A DNA stretch of 64,000 nt from Linnemannia elongata (lineage: Eukaryota; Mortierellomycota; Mortierellomycetes; Mortierellales; Mortierellaceae), in assembly GCA_036320915.1 (NCBI GenBank), contig JAXBDG010000014.1, forward strand, positions 248,001-312,000, written 5' to 3'. The translations under genes and the position numbers were made by a program. Positions 9,337-21,117 of the stretch are shown piece after piece (the stretch's first letter is position 1; every line of letters starts with the position of its first letter). Under the pieces are notes generated by a model. The model was not told the origin of the DNA. It saw nothing but the letters and a program-made list of their open reading frames with translations, and ran no database searches.

Positions 9337-10317
9337 TTCATCATAGGGTTATATTATAACTGATGTCACCGCAACACTCAAACCTCTTGAGCCTTGGCAA
9401 CGATTTAAATCACATACCTTCTAGCGAGAAACACCAGAATTCTCATACAAATATCCCACATTGAAGTTGAGTACTGGTCGTCTGGACGTGCACAACTCAG
9501 AAACACTTGTTAAAATGATGCTTAACAGATATTACCAAGGAGAGAGAGTTGGCGACAAAGCAAAATGTTGCGCGTATGAGGCAGATAGTACACATGAAGA
9601 TATTGACAACCATAGTGTGAGAGCTAAAAACCTTTAATAACAAGATAAGCTTTTACAAGTGAACAAAGCGTCAACGATGCGACCTGGAGTTCTAATGAAG
9701 CAAGGTTTGAACTGGCCGATATCAAAGGATTAAAAAGCCACATCGATTTCGCTAGATAGTAGAGAGGGAAATCTTGTTAATCCATTCATGGGCGTCAGTA
9801 ATTAAGTGAAGAGGCATTTGGGTGCCTTTAGAGAGTTAAAAGTAACTCCCACCGTTTACCCCACTCTTGGTTGATTTTTTTCACGTTGATGTGCAGAGCA
9901 CTGGGCAGAAATCACATTGCGTCGACACCACTTTCTAACACCACCGCAATTCTGTGTTTTAATTAAACAATCAAATTCTGGCATTTCAATCTGCTTCTTT
10001 TTCAATAGGCGGTCCATTTCTATGTATGCAAAGGTTTATTGACGTTTGCGTGTGCAAAAAGAGGTGAAGAAAGGAAAGGATGTGAATAGCGACGTTCTAG
10101 AAAAAAAAATGAGTTGTAAGGAAAAAGACGCGTATGAATGTGTAATGCGAACGGAATGCAAGGGTGTAGAAAACAGGGTGGTGTGTGCATTCGCGTCCGA
10201 TCCTTCTACTGCTCGAAATATCGATCCTTCTGTGAACATTCTTCAGCAAAGAAACAACGGCGTGAGACGACGTCTTGGCACTATCTCGCGAAAAGAGCCA
10301 AAAATACCCTTGTCGTT
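9337..10317. other. Intergenic stretch, no gene seen
   Basis: Moderately AT-rich sequence after the LRR remnant. No frame with protein-like composition and no recognised repeat. It ends at the 3' end of the minus-strand gene at 10318. Confidence 0.4.
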
Positions 10318-10662
10318 CTAATGGTAGCGGCTCTCGAGGACGGCCTGGACACGATCGAGGTACTCTGTTACACCGTGTGCACGAGCGGAGCGCTCGTTGG
10401 TCTCGGCCTCGTTCATGATACGGAAGCCCTCGGCAACAAGAGGTTCCAACTCGGCAAAGAGGCACTGCTTGATCTTGGAGGTAAGACGGGGCTCGTCGTT
10501 GAACTGGTTGGAGAGGAAGGTGAGAACGGCCTGGACTTTGTCGGAGTCCTTGGGGAGGTTGTCGTCGTTGTGGCAGCGCTTGATTTTTGTCCAGACCTTT
10601 GTTGTCTCGTCGTCGCGGCGCATGGTGCGCTTTGAGCCGTCGGCTGATGAAGTTGGCGACAT
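10318..10662 (-). CDS. Hypothetical protein, 114 aa
   Basis: The minus-strand frame from ATG at 10662 (MSPTSSADGSKRTMRRDDE) to TAG at 10318 gives 114 residues with balanced, coding-like composition. After a polar, basic N-terminus the rest is predicted helical (DSDKVQAVLTFLSNQFNDEP, KIKQCLFAELEPLVAEGF, YLDRVQAVLE). No signal peptide or membrane segment is seen. The frame extends upstream, but that part is a pyrimidine-tract reading, so the internal ATG after AAAAAAAC was chosen. G/C-ending codons support a real gene. No family is recognised. It diverges from the CCDC6-like gene across about 770 bp. Confidence 0.7.
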   Translation of the reverse strand: MSPTSSADGSKRTMRRDDETTKVWTKIKRCHNDDNLPKDSDKVQAVLTFLSNQFNDEPRLTSKIKQCLFAELEPLVAEGFRIMNEAETNERSARAHGVTEYLDRVQAVLESRYH

Positions 10663-11434
10663 GTTTTTTTTATATTTTGGTGGCTTTAGTTTGTATGTCG
10701 GGAGTAAGTGTGGTTTGGGTTGAAGGGAGGATGTGTGCGAAGTGGGGAGAAGGTGAAATAAAAGAAGTGAGGAAAGGCAGTTGACTACACAGCGGCGGTG
10801 TGCTCCAAAGAGAGATATCATAATTTTGTGATCTCATAGTCAGACCACTGATGAATCAGACCTGAGCCAGTTGGCTCGCAAAGCAACATATTTGAAAGGT
10901 GCGTTCAAATATGTTGCTCATATTGTTCACAATAAAATTAATATTCACAAATTTTGTCTAAAATTGAACGCAACTCTAATTTTTCTTTTCTCATTTCAGG
11001 AATGAGTGTGTGCGGGCAAGTGAGTTGGTCAGGTCCAATGGCATAGGTGCATGTTCTCGAATCGAAAAGATAGGGTGATGTGCAATTAGAGGTTAGATGA
11101 TTAGCCAAGCGATGCGTAGTTGACCGATCGTGCACTTTTTGCTTAGTGATGAATGTAGATTTTGCATGATTCGACTTCTGCTGAAGCTGGACTCTCTCTC
11201 CACAGCAGACAACCTTTTTTTTTTTTTTTTTTTTTTTCATTCTGCCTTTTTTCCTTCTTTTTTGCCTCTTTACTTTTAAACACTTCAACTTTCCCACCCA
11301 TCAAGCCATTTTCACCTCTTTCTTTTTCGCGCACACACACACTTTCTCACACTCACTCTTTTCTCATACCCCCTTCTCACACACACCTTCCTCCCTCTCT
11401 CTCTCCCTCTCTCTCTCTCTCTCACCTTACACAA
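10663..11434. promoter_or_regulatory. Divergent intergenic region with two inverted repeats and CT-rich promoter
   Basis: Holds the 5' sides of the 114-aa gene and the CCDC6-like gene. It contains a GAGCCA/TGGCTC hairpin at 10864-10877, a perfect 15-bp inverted repeat at 10882-10896 and 10904-10918, a T run of about 20 near 11217-11237, and CT-rich sequence leading to the ATG at 11435. Confidence 0.55.
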
Positions 11435-14400
11435 ATGTTCTCCTTCCGGGGCGACAACCAGTCGACCCAAGAGCCCACAACAACAACCACCACAGACTCG
11501 ACTTCCACCACCACACCGACCGCGAACTCAACCACCGACGCTACTCATCACCAAACAGCAGCAGACTCTTCTCCTCCAGTTGACAGTAGACCCAGGGTAA
11601 GAAGACACATTAACCTTCCTCTCTCACTCTTCTTGACCTGTTCCAATGCAGGAAGGAAGAGTGTGAAGTCATTCTTTTCTGACAATATGGTTCACACACT
11701 CTTTGACACGTACCGTCCGAGTCGTTTTTTTTATGGTTCTGTCTCTCGTTCCTCCGGCGTACCAGTCACACTAACAGAAACGCCTTTTTTTCCCGTTGAA
11801 CACTGTGCGACGTACACTCACTAGTCCAAGGCACAACACCTTCAGGATATTGAAAGCACCGAGCAGGACATGACTTCTTCTTTACAGAAGCAGCTGGACC
11901 ATGTAAGATAGCACTCGAGATACACAACTATGATGGAGCAGACAGAAACAAATGATTCAGGAGACTTCAAGTGGCGTGGTGTATCCTTCCGGGTGACCCT
12001 GAAAAAAATATAATGATGATGATGGTGATGACGATAAGCAAGCAAGGAACAAGGGAAAAAAAGACGAGGTTCGCCAGAAACTAAAACAGGCGTCAGTCGT
12101 GGCAAAAGAAAAAAAGGAACGAAAGAATAAGGGGACAGATAGAAGGCAGACGGTAAAACGGGGATGAGGGTTCTACGGGCAGTACTCTGTCTTTCTCTCC
12201 TTCGTTGCCTTTTGTTTATCCTTGTCGTTAAGGAGGTGGACGGTAAACGGGGATGAGAGGGTTCTACGGGCAGTACTCTTTCTTTGCTTTCCTAGCTTTC
12301 TGTGTTTCTTTGTTACTGTTCTTTCCACCCGTTCTAATTTTCCTTCCCTCCCTGTTATCCGTCACGACCAACCTGCATGTGCCACTCCCACTCCCTTTCG
12401 CCCCCTTCTCCTGCACCTCGCTTTGTTTTTTTTTGTTGCCATCTCCGCTCAAACCCCACCCACCCCTTTCGGCAGCTCCTCTTGCTCCACTGGCGTTATT
12501 TTTATCAGACCCGCATGATGCCCAATTGAGCTGTACATGATCAAAATCCAACAACAGAAAGCGACTCACGCTCTTTTTTTGTTTCTATGACATTTTATAT
12601 TTTAGGCCAGAGAGACGACAGCTAGTTTGAAAGAAGGTTCTGATGCCTCAAAGTCAACAGACAGCCAGGCAACCGCGCAACAGTCAGACGACCCCGAGAG
12701 TCTGAGACGTGCCTTAGCTGAGGCGATCGAGAAACAGAAGCAACAGGAGGCTGTCATCAAGAAACTGCGACACGAGGTTGATGTCGAGCGAGGGCATGCT
12801 ACAATTCTTCGTCATGATAACCAAGTTTTGCGACAGATGAAGGCAAACATGGTATGTTTACAAAGATTTAGCGATGCATGATTCCATGCTCATTTTTTTT
12901 TTTGGTTCTCACACTCGCTATTTTTTGAGTGAGTGAAAAGCGATTCCTGCAAGCAAATTGGTCTCTCTTTTTTTTTGGGTTTACCATGGGGGATGAGCGA
13001 AAGGTTGGGAGGGAAAGGTCCCAAAAAAAAGAGAGAGAGATTCAAGATTGATATCGAGATACTTATCTATGTTTTCTCTCATCCTCTCACGTTGTTGTTC
13101 TTAATGGTATTATTAGCATGCTGTCGCGGAGCAAGAGGAAGAAAACATCTCTAATCGCCTGTTGAAGCGTATCTCTGGTCTGAAGAAGGAAAAGGGCGAA
13201 TTAATGCTGCAAGTCGAACAGGAGGAGGAGTATCTCACAAAGACATTGCAGAAAAAGCTGAGCCAGGCAAGTCCTCCGTCTACATTTTTCCGCACCTTGA
13301 CTGAACTTGAAAATCTATGACGTCCTTAGTTCTGAAGAGGGATTTCTAATGCGTAGTGTTGTCTCGTTTTCTCTTTTTTGTCAAACAATGCAGTTGCAAA
13401 AGGAAAAGATTGATATGGAGAATGCGTTGGAGCAGGAGCAAGAGTACATTGTCAACAGACTGCAGAAGCAACTGGATGCCATGCGGGCTGAACAGTCTGC
13501 AACCACATCGACTGCATCGAGCTGGCAGGACAAGGATCATAGCATTGGATCGAGTCTTCCTATTGGGTCGTCGCCTATCAACATTGCGGGAGGAGGACGG
13601 TCCTCTCGGAACAACCCTAACCCGTCTCCTACGCCCTCACCTACGCACAAAAAGTGGATTCCCTCTCACTCGCCCTCTTCATCGGATCATGGACCTTCGC
13701 ATCCTATTGTTGACATGTTGAAGGCGGAACTGACAGCAGCCAAGGCCACCCTCAACGAACTGGAGCGTGAATGTAAGTGTTTGTCTAGTCATGTCATGGG
13801 CAAGATGTGTTGTTGTTGTACAAGAGGAAGCTAAAAGTGACTTTGCCCGTGTTGGAACATAGATTTGATCAAGTTCAAGCAGTGTAACCGATACAGGTCC
13901 GAGGTGTTGACACTCCGCCAGGAACTCGGCTTGCCAGTTGGATCTGACCTGCTCGTTGAAGATACCCTCCCCACCGTCCTCTCTTCCACCCACCGCACCG
14001 GAGGCACACCATCCCGGAGGGTACGTTACTGGTTTTCTCCTTTGTCTAGTCCTGATTGAGGCTTTTTAATACCTCAGTAATGTCCTAACATCAGAATGTC
14101 TCCTTTTATGAAACGATAGAACTCGAGCACAAGCGTGTCAGGATCGAACAGAGTATCGTATGGAGGAGTTCCAGCGACACCGACCAACACACCAGCCAAT
14201 CCAGCTCCTATCAACCACCACGGCTTTTCGGGTCAACGTACTACCCTCTCACCTCACAATCCCATCGCCAACCCTTTTGCTCCTAGTAGTGGTTCTGGAT
14301 CATTTGCTCACTACTCGACTTCGCCCACACTCAGTGCCTTCCCTGGAGGATTCAGCGGTAACGGTGGAGGTAATGGAGGAGCAGGTTTCTCGTCGTCAGC

Positions 14401-14812
14401 AGCAGCGGCAGCCATTGCAGCAGCAGCAGGACATCCACCGGCATCATCGCACCACCACCAGCCTTATTCTTCTGGGAACTCTGGAACTGCATCGTTCTCG
14501 TCGTCTGTAGGGTCACTGGGCTCCACATCGCCCATGTTGTCGATGGCCTCTTCTTTGTCGTCGTCGTCAGGCCTACCGGCCATTGTTCCTGAGCGTCAGT
14601 CGCTGTATAGGTCCAAGAGCAACAGCAGACAGCACGCACAATACCAACAGCATTACCAGCCGCATCACCACCCTGGTTCGCTCCAGCACCCTCCTCATCA
14701 GTCTTCATCGACATCGCAGAATGCGTCCCAACAACAACAGCAGCAGGTAGCACCACCACAAGCCCAAGCACCAGCAGTGGCAGCAGTAGCCCAGCAGGGT
14801 GCGCCTCAGTGA
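11435..14812 (+). CDS. CCDC6: CCDC6-like (DUF2046) coiled-coil protein
   Basis: Seven exons agree in phase: 11435-11596, 11825-11902, 12606-12851, 13117-13266, 13394-13772, 13863-14020 and 14120-14812, giving 621 residues. The Thr/Ser-rich N-terminus leads into a coiled coil. Exons 4 and 5 carry the signature CCDC6 series of EQEEE-ISNRLLKRI, EQEEEYLTKTLQKKL and EQEQEYIVNRLQKQL, each followed by KEK. A second short helix (LKAELTAAKATLNELERE then LTLRQELGL) follows, and the last exon is a Ser/Gly/His/Gln-rich disordered tail. In animals CCDC6 is a cytosolic coiled-coil protein linked to the DNA-damage response; the fungal role is not established. Intron 4 (13267-13393) starts with GC (CAG|GCAAGT), a non-canonical donor. 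Intron 2 is about 700 nt. AATAAA near 15061 may be its polyadenylation signal. Confidence 0.85.
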
Positions 14813-15168
14813 ACACTTTTGGAATAGTCACTCCTTCTCTGTTCAAGGTCTTCAATCTCAGACACATTTCCTTGTACTCCTATATCTCGCTCCATCCTCC
14901 CTCCCCCTCTCGCGCAACGATCGCCCCCTTCATGCAAAAACAAACAGCGAATACGAATACGCGAGGCGTGGTATTGGCGTGACTCACGTGCGAAACACAC
15001 GGGCATTGGACATTTTACCATATTCACACTCGCAATCATTGAATTTTCTTGTTTTCAAAACAATAAAACGACGCCATTTACCCTTCTGTCCATTGATATT
15101 TCCCGTTTATTTATTCCGTTGACAAAAAACATAAAACAAACAAAAAAAAATAAAAAAAAATAGGGGAG
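14813..15168. terminator. Convergent 3' regions of the CCDC6-like gene and RPP14
   Basis: About 355 bp between two stop codons facing each other, with an AATAAAAC polyadenylation-type signal near 15061 and A-rich blocks at 15140-15162. No gene is seen. Confidence 0.5.
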
Positions 15169-15864
15169 CTATGCAGGCCACTTCAGTTGACGAGAATTAG
15201 CCTGTAAACCCATCAACGTCGAAGCCACATAACGAACCTCAAACCGAGCCTCGAAATCATCAACCAGCGTGTTGAATAACGTCAATGAACTCCAGAGTTG
15301 GTTCACGTCTAATGAGTGGCAACGCAGGACTGACGATGCTGCTGTCGTTGTCGAGTACGTTGGTGTCACGGATACTTTCGTGATGTTCTTTTCTTCGGTG
15401 TTGCTTGCGGGTATACTTGAGGATGGGGAGCGGAGGAGTCGGTTGTAGGGGTCTTGGGAGGCGGTGGTCCAGAAGCCGAGGATGTCGATATTGATCCCGC
15501 CGCCCATTGCTGATCCAAAGAGGTCTTGGACGGCGCTGGAGAGCATTTTCCGGAATGTTAGGATTGAGAGTTGATGCTGTTGGTTTCCTGAAGGTTGTGA
15601 ATGTCCTTGGGGTTCCATTTCACTAGAGTTTGGAGGAAGAGGAGGGTGGTGGGATTATGTTAGTGACTTGTGTTTGATCGCGCGAATCCGTATTGTAGCG
15701 AGAGCGGGGGTAAATTAGCCTACTTACACGGTGAGGTAGATGTAGAAGCTCTCTGACTGGGTGTCGCAGAGACGGGTGAGGACCGTCGGCGCCGTTGTAG
15801 TTGCTGATGATGTAGGTTTCGTCCGCGTTGTTGCGGATGCTGTATTGTCGATATCCATATCCAT
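15169..15864 (-). CDS. RPP14: Ribonuclease P/MRP subunit RPP14
   Basis: Two minus-strand exons, 15728-15864 and 15169-15622, join in phase across a 105-nt intron (GTAAGTA donor, CTCTAG acceptor) to give 196 residues. After a Ser/Thr-rich N-terminus come the family hallmarks: FYIYLTVEMEP, LTFRKMLSSAVQDLFGS, a central DILGF strand, VLRCHSLDVNQLWSSLTLF, and a C-terminal FEVRYVAS and ANSRQL. They line up with the human RPP14 elements FKQLLISAVKDLFGE, KLWSSLTLLG and SGNSREL. RPP14 is a protein subunit of nuclear RNase P and RNase MRP, acting in tRNA 5' processing and pre-rRNA cleavage. A Ser/Thr-rich insertion of about 30 residues (SSSIPASNTEEKN) lies in the middle. The start MDMDIDN was preferred over an in-frame upstream Met. 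Confidence 0.85.
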
Positions 15865-16439
15865 TGTTGTTGTTGTTGTTGTGATGTATAGTTCTAGTAC
15901 CGGCTTCTCTGTACGATGTATTGCGTGGGTTTTCCTTGTCGCGCTGAAAGTTTCGCGTCGTTTCTTGTTCGCGGATATGAATTGGCGTCCTTTGGTGGGT
16001 GGGCTTGGTTGATAATTGAAAGGAGAGAAATTGCGTGGATGCGTTGAATGGCACATAAAAAGCACGTCAGCCATGTAAACAACAACGTGACGTGCTTTTT
16101 TTTTTTTTTTTTTGTGAACGCAAGAAGGCTTTCACACCGTGTAAAGGAGTAAGGGAGGCTTGAAGAGGCTGAAAGGGTTCCTTTTTTGAGGGCGTATGGG
16201 GCGTTGAGTAAGTGATACATAAAAGAAAACCTTCACGGTTCATCATCTGTTCTTCTTTTTCTTTGCTCGTTTCTTTTTCTTCCACACAGATCATCTGGTT
16301 GCCACCAAAAGTTCATTCCTCTTCTCTCCTCGTCAACTTTGTTACACCCTCTCCTCTCTCTTCACCACTACTCTCAGTCACCCTCGACAACCCAACCTCC
16401 ACTACACTCCCTTCACCCTCACAACACAAACATAACAGA
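15865..16439. promoter_or_regulatory. Shared divergent promoter of RPP14 and EMG1
   Basis: A 575-bp head-to-head region. It contains a perfect 13-bp inverted repeat (16057-16069 and 16088-16100; arms AAAAAGCACGTCA and TGACGTGCTTTTT, 18-bp spacer), a poly-T run to about 16113, and pyrimidine-rich sequence before EMG1. The arms carry CRE-like TGACGTG half-sites, as bound by bZIP factors. Confidence 0.6.
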
Positions 16440-18267
16440 ATGGACCGCCCCGCAACCGATATCTCGCTAGTCCCCCAAGCGCCTAAGGTGCCCAAGACGA
16501 CAACCGAGAAAGAAAACACTCGCCGCCTCATCGTCGTCCTCGAGTCGGCCTGTCTCGAGACCTACAAGGTCGGCAAGGACAAGGATGCCCGCTACCAGTT
16601 GCTCAACTGTGATGACCACCAGGGTATCCTTAAGAAGATGGGCAAGGAGGTTACTGATGCCCGTCCTGATATCACCCACCAGGTAACTTATTGTTTTTTG
16701 TTTTATGGTTGACGATGTGTGTACGCGGAGGGATTTGTATTAGGAATGCAGGGTGGCAGCAGAAACAGAGAGGATCGTGGAGGCTATCTTGATCTAGCAA
16801 GGGTTGCTGTAAATCGTATTTTGGCTACTTCGATGCCTTGATTTCACATGGATCATTATCAGATCGGCTTATCAAGGAAAGACACGATGAACATACAACG
16901 GGAACGGAAGGGTTGCTTTGAGCAAAGAGCGATGGTGTGTGAACGTTCACTTTTCTTCTCAGACGACGAGCCGCAGCGGACCTTGTTTGTTTCTTTTTTT
17001 TTTTTTTTTTTTGCGCTCTTCCTTTTACGACTGTGGGAAAATAAAAGACACTCGCTCTTATTTTGTGCACACGCTTCCAACGACGGACGACGACAGACGA
17101 CAGACTGACTGAGAGTCGCGGGACGCACAAAACCAAAGAGACACCGACTGTGCAGCAACAGGAGCAGCAAGTAAAAAGTAGCACCAACCGTTGCTGTTGT
17201 TTTCTTCAGCGCCATCGGCAGTTGGTATCATTGGAGTCATACACAAAATCACAAAAGAAATATCCCAGTTCCGCTCAGTTCGCACGCAATGCTGGCATGA
17301 CCCTATCCAACCAAACACCAAAAGGCAACGGGCTTTAATAGAGGGATCAAAATCATGCAAGACAGTGACTAACCAAGGCGCGCCTTCCTTTTCCTTCCAT
17401 ACAGTGTCTTCTTACCCTTTTGGACAGTCCTTTGAACAAGGCCGGTCTCTTGCAGGTGTACATCCATACTGCCAAGAACGTCCTCATTGAGGTCAACCCT
17501 CACGTCCGTATCCCAAGAACCTTCAAGCGTTTCTCTGGATTGATGGGTACGTTGACCATTTTTATTCTCCTGCGTTGTTGTGCTCTTTAAGGGAGAGGAG
17601 ATCGCTTGCTGACATTGAAATGCGGAGCAAAAGAGATAGAGAGAGAGGAGCAAATCTCTATGCTTATTTGTTTTTTGCTGTTCTGAGGTGTTCCTTATCG
17701 GTCTTTGTCCGCCTCCCTTGTATTTTCCACCAACAGTCTTTCACTAACAAACTCGTCAATTCTTTTGTATTATATAGTTCAATTGCTTCACAAGTTGTCG
17801 ATTCGCTCTGTCAATGGATCGGAAAAGTTGCTCCGTGTCATCAAGAACCCCATCACAGACCACTTGCCCACCAAGTGCTTAAAGCTCGGTAAATATTGGC
17901 AGGGGCTCGCTGTTTTTTAACTTCAAACCTATTCAATATTAGACATTTGTGAGGGCTGTCGATCATGATGAGGCCAGAGTTGAGTCAACCAACATCATTT
18001 CTTACTCACATATGTTTATATATGTATGTGTCACACAAAATAGCCTTCTCGTACGATGCCCCTGTTGTCGCATTGAAGGACTACCTGCCCACGATCCCTG
18101 AGGATTACTCGATCTGCGTTGCCATTGGAGCCATGGCCCACGGAGAGGACAACTTTGCTGACAGCTACGTGGACAAGAAGATTGGTGTTTCGGGATACCC
18201 TCTTTCTGCCTCCGTTGCCTGCGGAAAGCTCTGCTGTGGTGTTGAGGATCTCTGGGGCATCGTCTAA
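16440..18267 (+). CDS. EMG1: rRNA small subunit pseudouridine N1-methyltransferase Nep1/EMG1
   Basis: Four exons, 16440-16682, 17405-17546, 17778-17888 and 18044-18267, agree in phase and encode 239 residues. Typical Nep1 blocks are visible: [116 protein letters not shown], and the C-terminal [11 protein letters not shown] and [20 protein letters not shown], which form the SPOUT knot that binds S-adenosylmethionine. Nep1 methylates a pseudouridine in 18S rRNA and is needed for 40S subunit assembly in the nucleolus. Length and motif order match the family with no missing core element. The first intron is long at 722 nt; no snoRNA boxes were found in it. Confidence 0.97.
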
Positions 18268-19873
18268 ATCTACTCGGGAGAGCCCTCAGGAATCAACCTA
18301 TAACCTCCTTTTTCACGTTTATTCATCACCTTTGGAACGACAAGCAGGATCAACGAAGAAGACGGGAAGACGAGAAGACGAGCAAGTGTGCCTCTTTTTA
18401 TTTTTTGGCTACGGGATCATAAGTCGGTTTTCATATGGATGGTACCTTTGACTCCCCATGGGTACCAGCCTCGCCTGCTTATGATATCGGTTCGACTGTT
18501 TTTCCACTTTTCTTTCTTTCTCCTTCGTTGCCCACTTGTTGCATCTTTTCGTTTTGAATGATGAACCCCTTCCTTCTTTCCTCAGGCGTGTTCTTTTTCC
18601 CTCTCTCTCTCTGCGTTCTTTTTTTCTTTTTTTCTTGTCATGTATCATATATTTTCAACAAATGTGTCAATTATCATCCCCTCTTTCCTTTCATTTTGAT
18701 TTAACCCCATGCAAGGAGCATAAATTGCGTTTACGTACTCTTTTTTCTTTATTTTCCTATTTTCCTTTGATGTTCATGCATGTAGCCCATGGTTCTTACA
18801 GTTGGGTTCTTCCGGACTTGAATTGCAAGGGGACTGAACATTGTGTGTGTCGCTGAGGTTAAGAGGACGATGATGATATGTGTGTATTTCGCCAGCTATT
18901 GTTGTCTTGCCCTTTTCGTTGTTTTTTTTCTTTCGTTTTATTTTGTTTTCCGCCATCCCATAGCATCTCTGTTACCCCTCATACTTTTAGGACGGATCAA
19001 ACTTTGCATTCAACTCGAAGGATCCATTTGCCTCTCTTTTTTTCTTTTTACAGGTTTTTTTTCTTTTTTTCTTTTTTTTTTTTTCCCTCCTGTTTTGCGT
19101 TTCTTCTTCGTAGTCAATAAAAGAAAGAAAGCAAGCTAGTTAGTAGAGAGGCACGCTAATGTCATAAAAGGAAGAAATTGACGAGATGGTGGTGGTGTGT
19201 GCACTGGTGTTACTTGTCCATAGTTGTGAACAATTCTATAAGCAGGCAAAAATAATGCAGACAAAAGAAGTGGATGGTGGTGCTACATGATCCAATTGGT
19301 TCTGAACAAGAAGAAGAAGAGCTCTTCCGCTGCCTTCCTTCCTTTCCTCCTCCTCCTCCTCCTCTCCCATGTGTGTCCCGATCATCATGACACTTTATTT
19401 GTTTGTGTTCCCTCCCCCTTTGTCCCTCCTCACATCTTACCCCTGACCTAGACGGACTGACTGGCCTTTTATTGTTGCTCTCACAGCCTCCCTCATAGTT
19501 CTTGTTCTCTTTTCCCATTATACCCTGTCCTTTCCTTCTCCATCCACCATCCTTCCTTTCTTCACACATCCACTTACTCATCACACCTCTTCTTCTTTCT
19601 TCTTCTTCCTCTTCTTCTTCTTTTACTTCTTCTTCTTGCATCAGACACTCGTTCACGTAGTTTTCACTCCTTCCCCTTCTTGACCTGTCTTCTCATCACC
19701 TCCTTTCTCCCTGCCTCGTGCCCTCCCCTTGTTTGTCACCACCTCATTGGAATCAACCTTCCCCTTGAACTGATTTCCGTTTTTCCCTCCATTTCACACT
19801 CTCATTGCACTCGTTCGTCCGTCACCCCTTCCCTTGTCCTTTCCCTTGTCCTTGACCCCCTTCATTCCCTCGT

Positions 19874-19908
<35 letters not shown>

Positions 19909-20249
19909 CCATTCCCTTGTATCTTTCTATACTCCTGTGGTTGGTCCCTTAAACGCCACAACCGCAGTTTCCCAACCCTTCCCCGTCTCCTAGTTCACTA
20001 CACTGAAAACAGGAACCACACTTAGTCACTCCCAAGAATCTGTTTTACTAGTCCAGTCAAAGGAATAACCAAATACTCAACAACCACCAAAACACACAAA
20101 AACAAACAACGCCCATACAGCAGGCCCCCCTCAAAGCCCAGAACCACAATAACCGAAACAAAAACCGAAAACCCAAAATCTCAAAAAAAAAAAAAAAAAA
20201 AAACAAAGAACAAAAAATATAAGATACAAAGAAAACAAAAAGCCTTTGA
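18268..20249. other. Intergenic stretch rich in pyrimidine tracts
   Basis: Contains the 3' region of EMG1 and the long upstream region of the next gene. Notable are T-rich runs near 19060-19085, CTT/CCT-rich sequence at 19300-19660, and an uninterrupted T run of about 34 at 19875-19908. The open frames are low-complexity readings and no gene is supported. Confidence 0.45.
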
Positions 20250-20662
20250 ATGGTGGTTCAGCCACGGCTAGTAGGGAACCTGATCCCTGGAAGGTCAAAT
20301 TGGAAGGCAATTGGACAGACAGATATCTTTGTATTGCAACATCATCCTCGCCAGGCGACACAGGCTTATCGGATTATTACTAGGGGCTTTCCACATTACC
20401 GAGGTAAACCCACTGCTGTAGACCCTTTCTTTTTTTTTTTTTTTTTTCGTTCATGTTTTTTTGTGTGGGTGGTTGATGTATGGGTATAGGGTTGACTGAT
20501 TGCTGAGAGACAGAGTTGGGGGAGAGCAAGTGTAAGAACGCGGTGAGGAAGGGGTGAGATGAATTGTCTTACTGTTCTTTACCCGATTGACCGTGCCTTT
20601 TTGTCTCGGAGGGGGAGTTTTCGCATATCTCGGGGGATTACTATTATGTTCATGGTGGCAAT

Positions 20663-20715
<53 letters not shown>

Positions 20716-21072
20716 ATAACGAAGGACACGGTAAAGCAAAGACACAGACGGGTGGACGAATAGAAAGATCATTTGCTTAATGAAAGAGGAACAATGTTGG
20801 GAGAGGACGTGGAAATGATGGCCCATATTGGATGTTAATGGATGTAAATTTGAATTGAATGGGGTAGAGCCTTGCGATTCTCGCCTCAGGACTAGAGGTG
20901 GAAGTGGAAATGAAGATAACGCCTCTCTGTGCTCTAATCATGCAAAGGTGTTTTGCTAAAGGCAAGAAAATAGCTATGCTTTTCTATGCTCCTCTCTCTC
21001 TTGTGCTCTCACTCTCGCTCTCGCTCTCTCTCTCTCGCCCTCTTTCTATCTCTCTTTCGCCCTCTCTCGCTC

Positions 21073-21117
<45 letters not shown>

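Noticed and set aside
16683..17404. Intronic C/D snoRNA in the long first intron of EMG1
   Set aside because: A weak C-box-like ACGATGA occurs, but no paired D box lies at a suitable distance.
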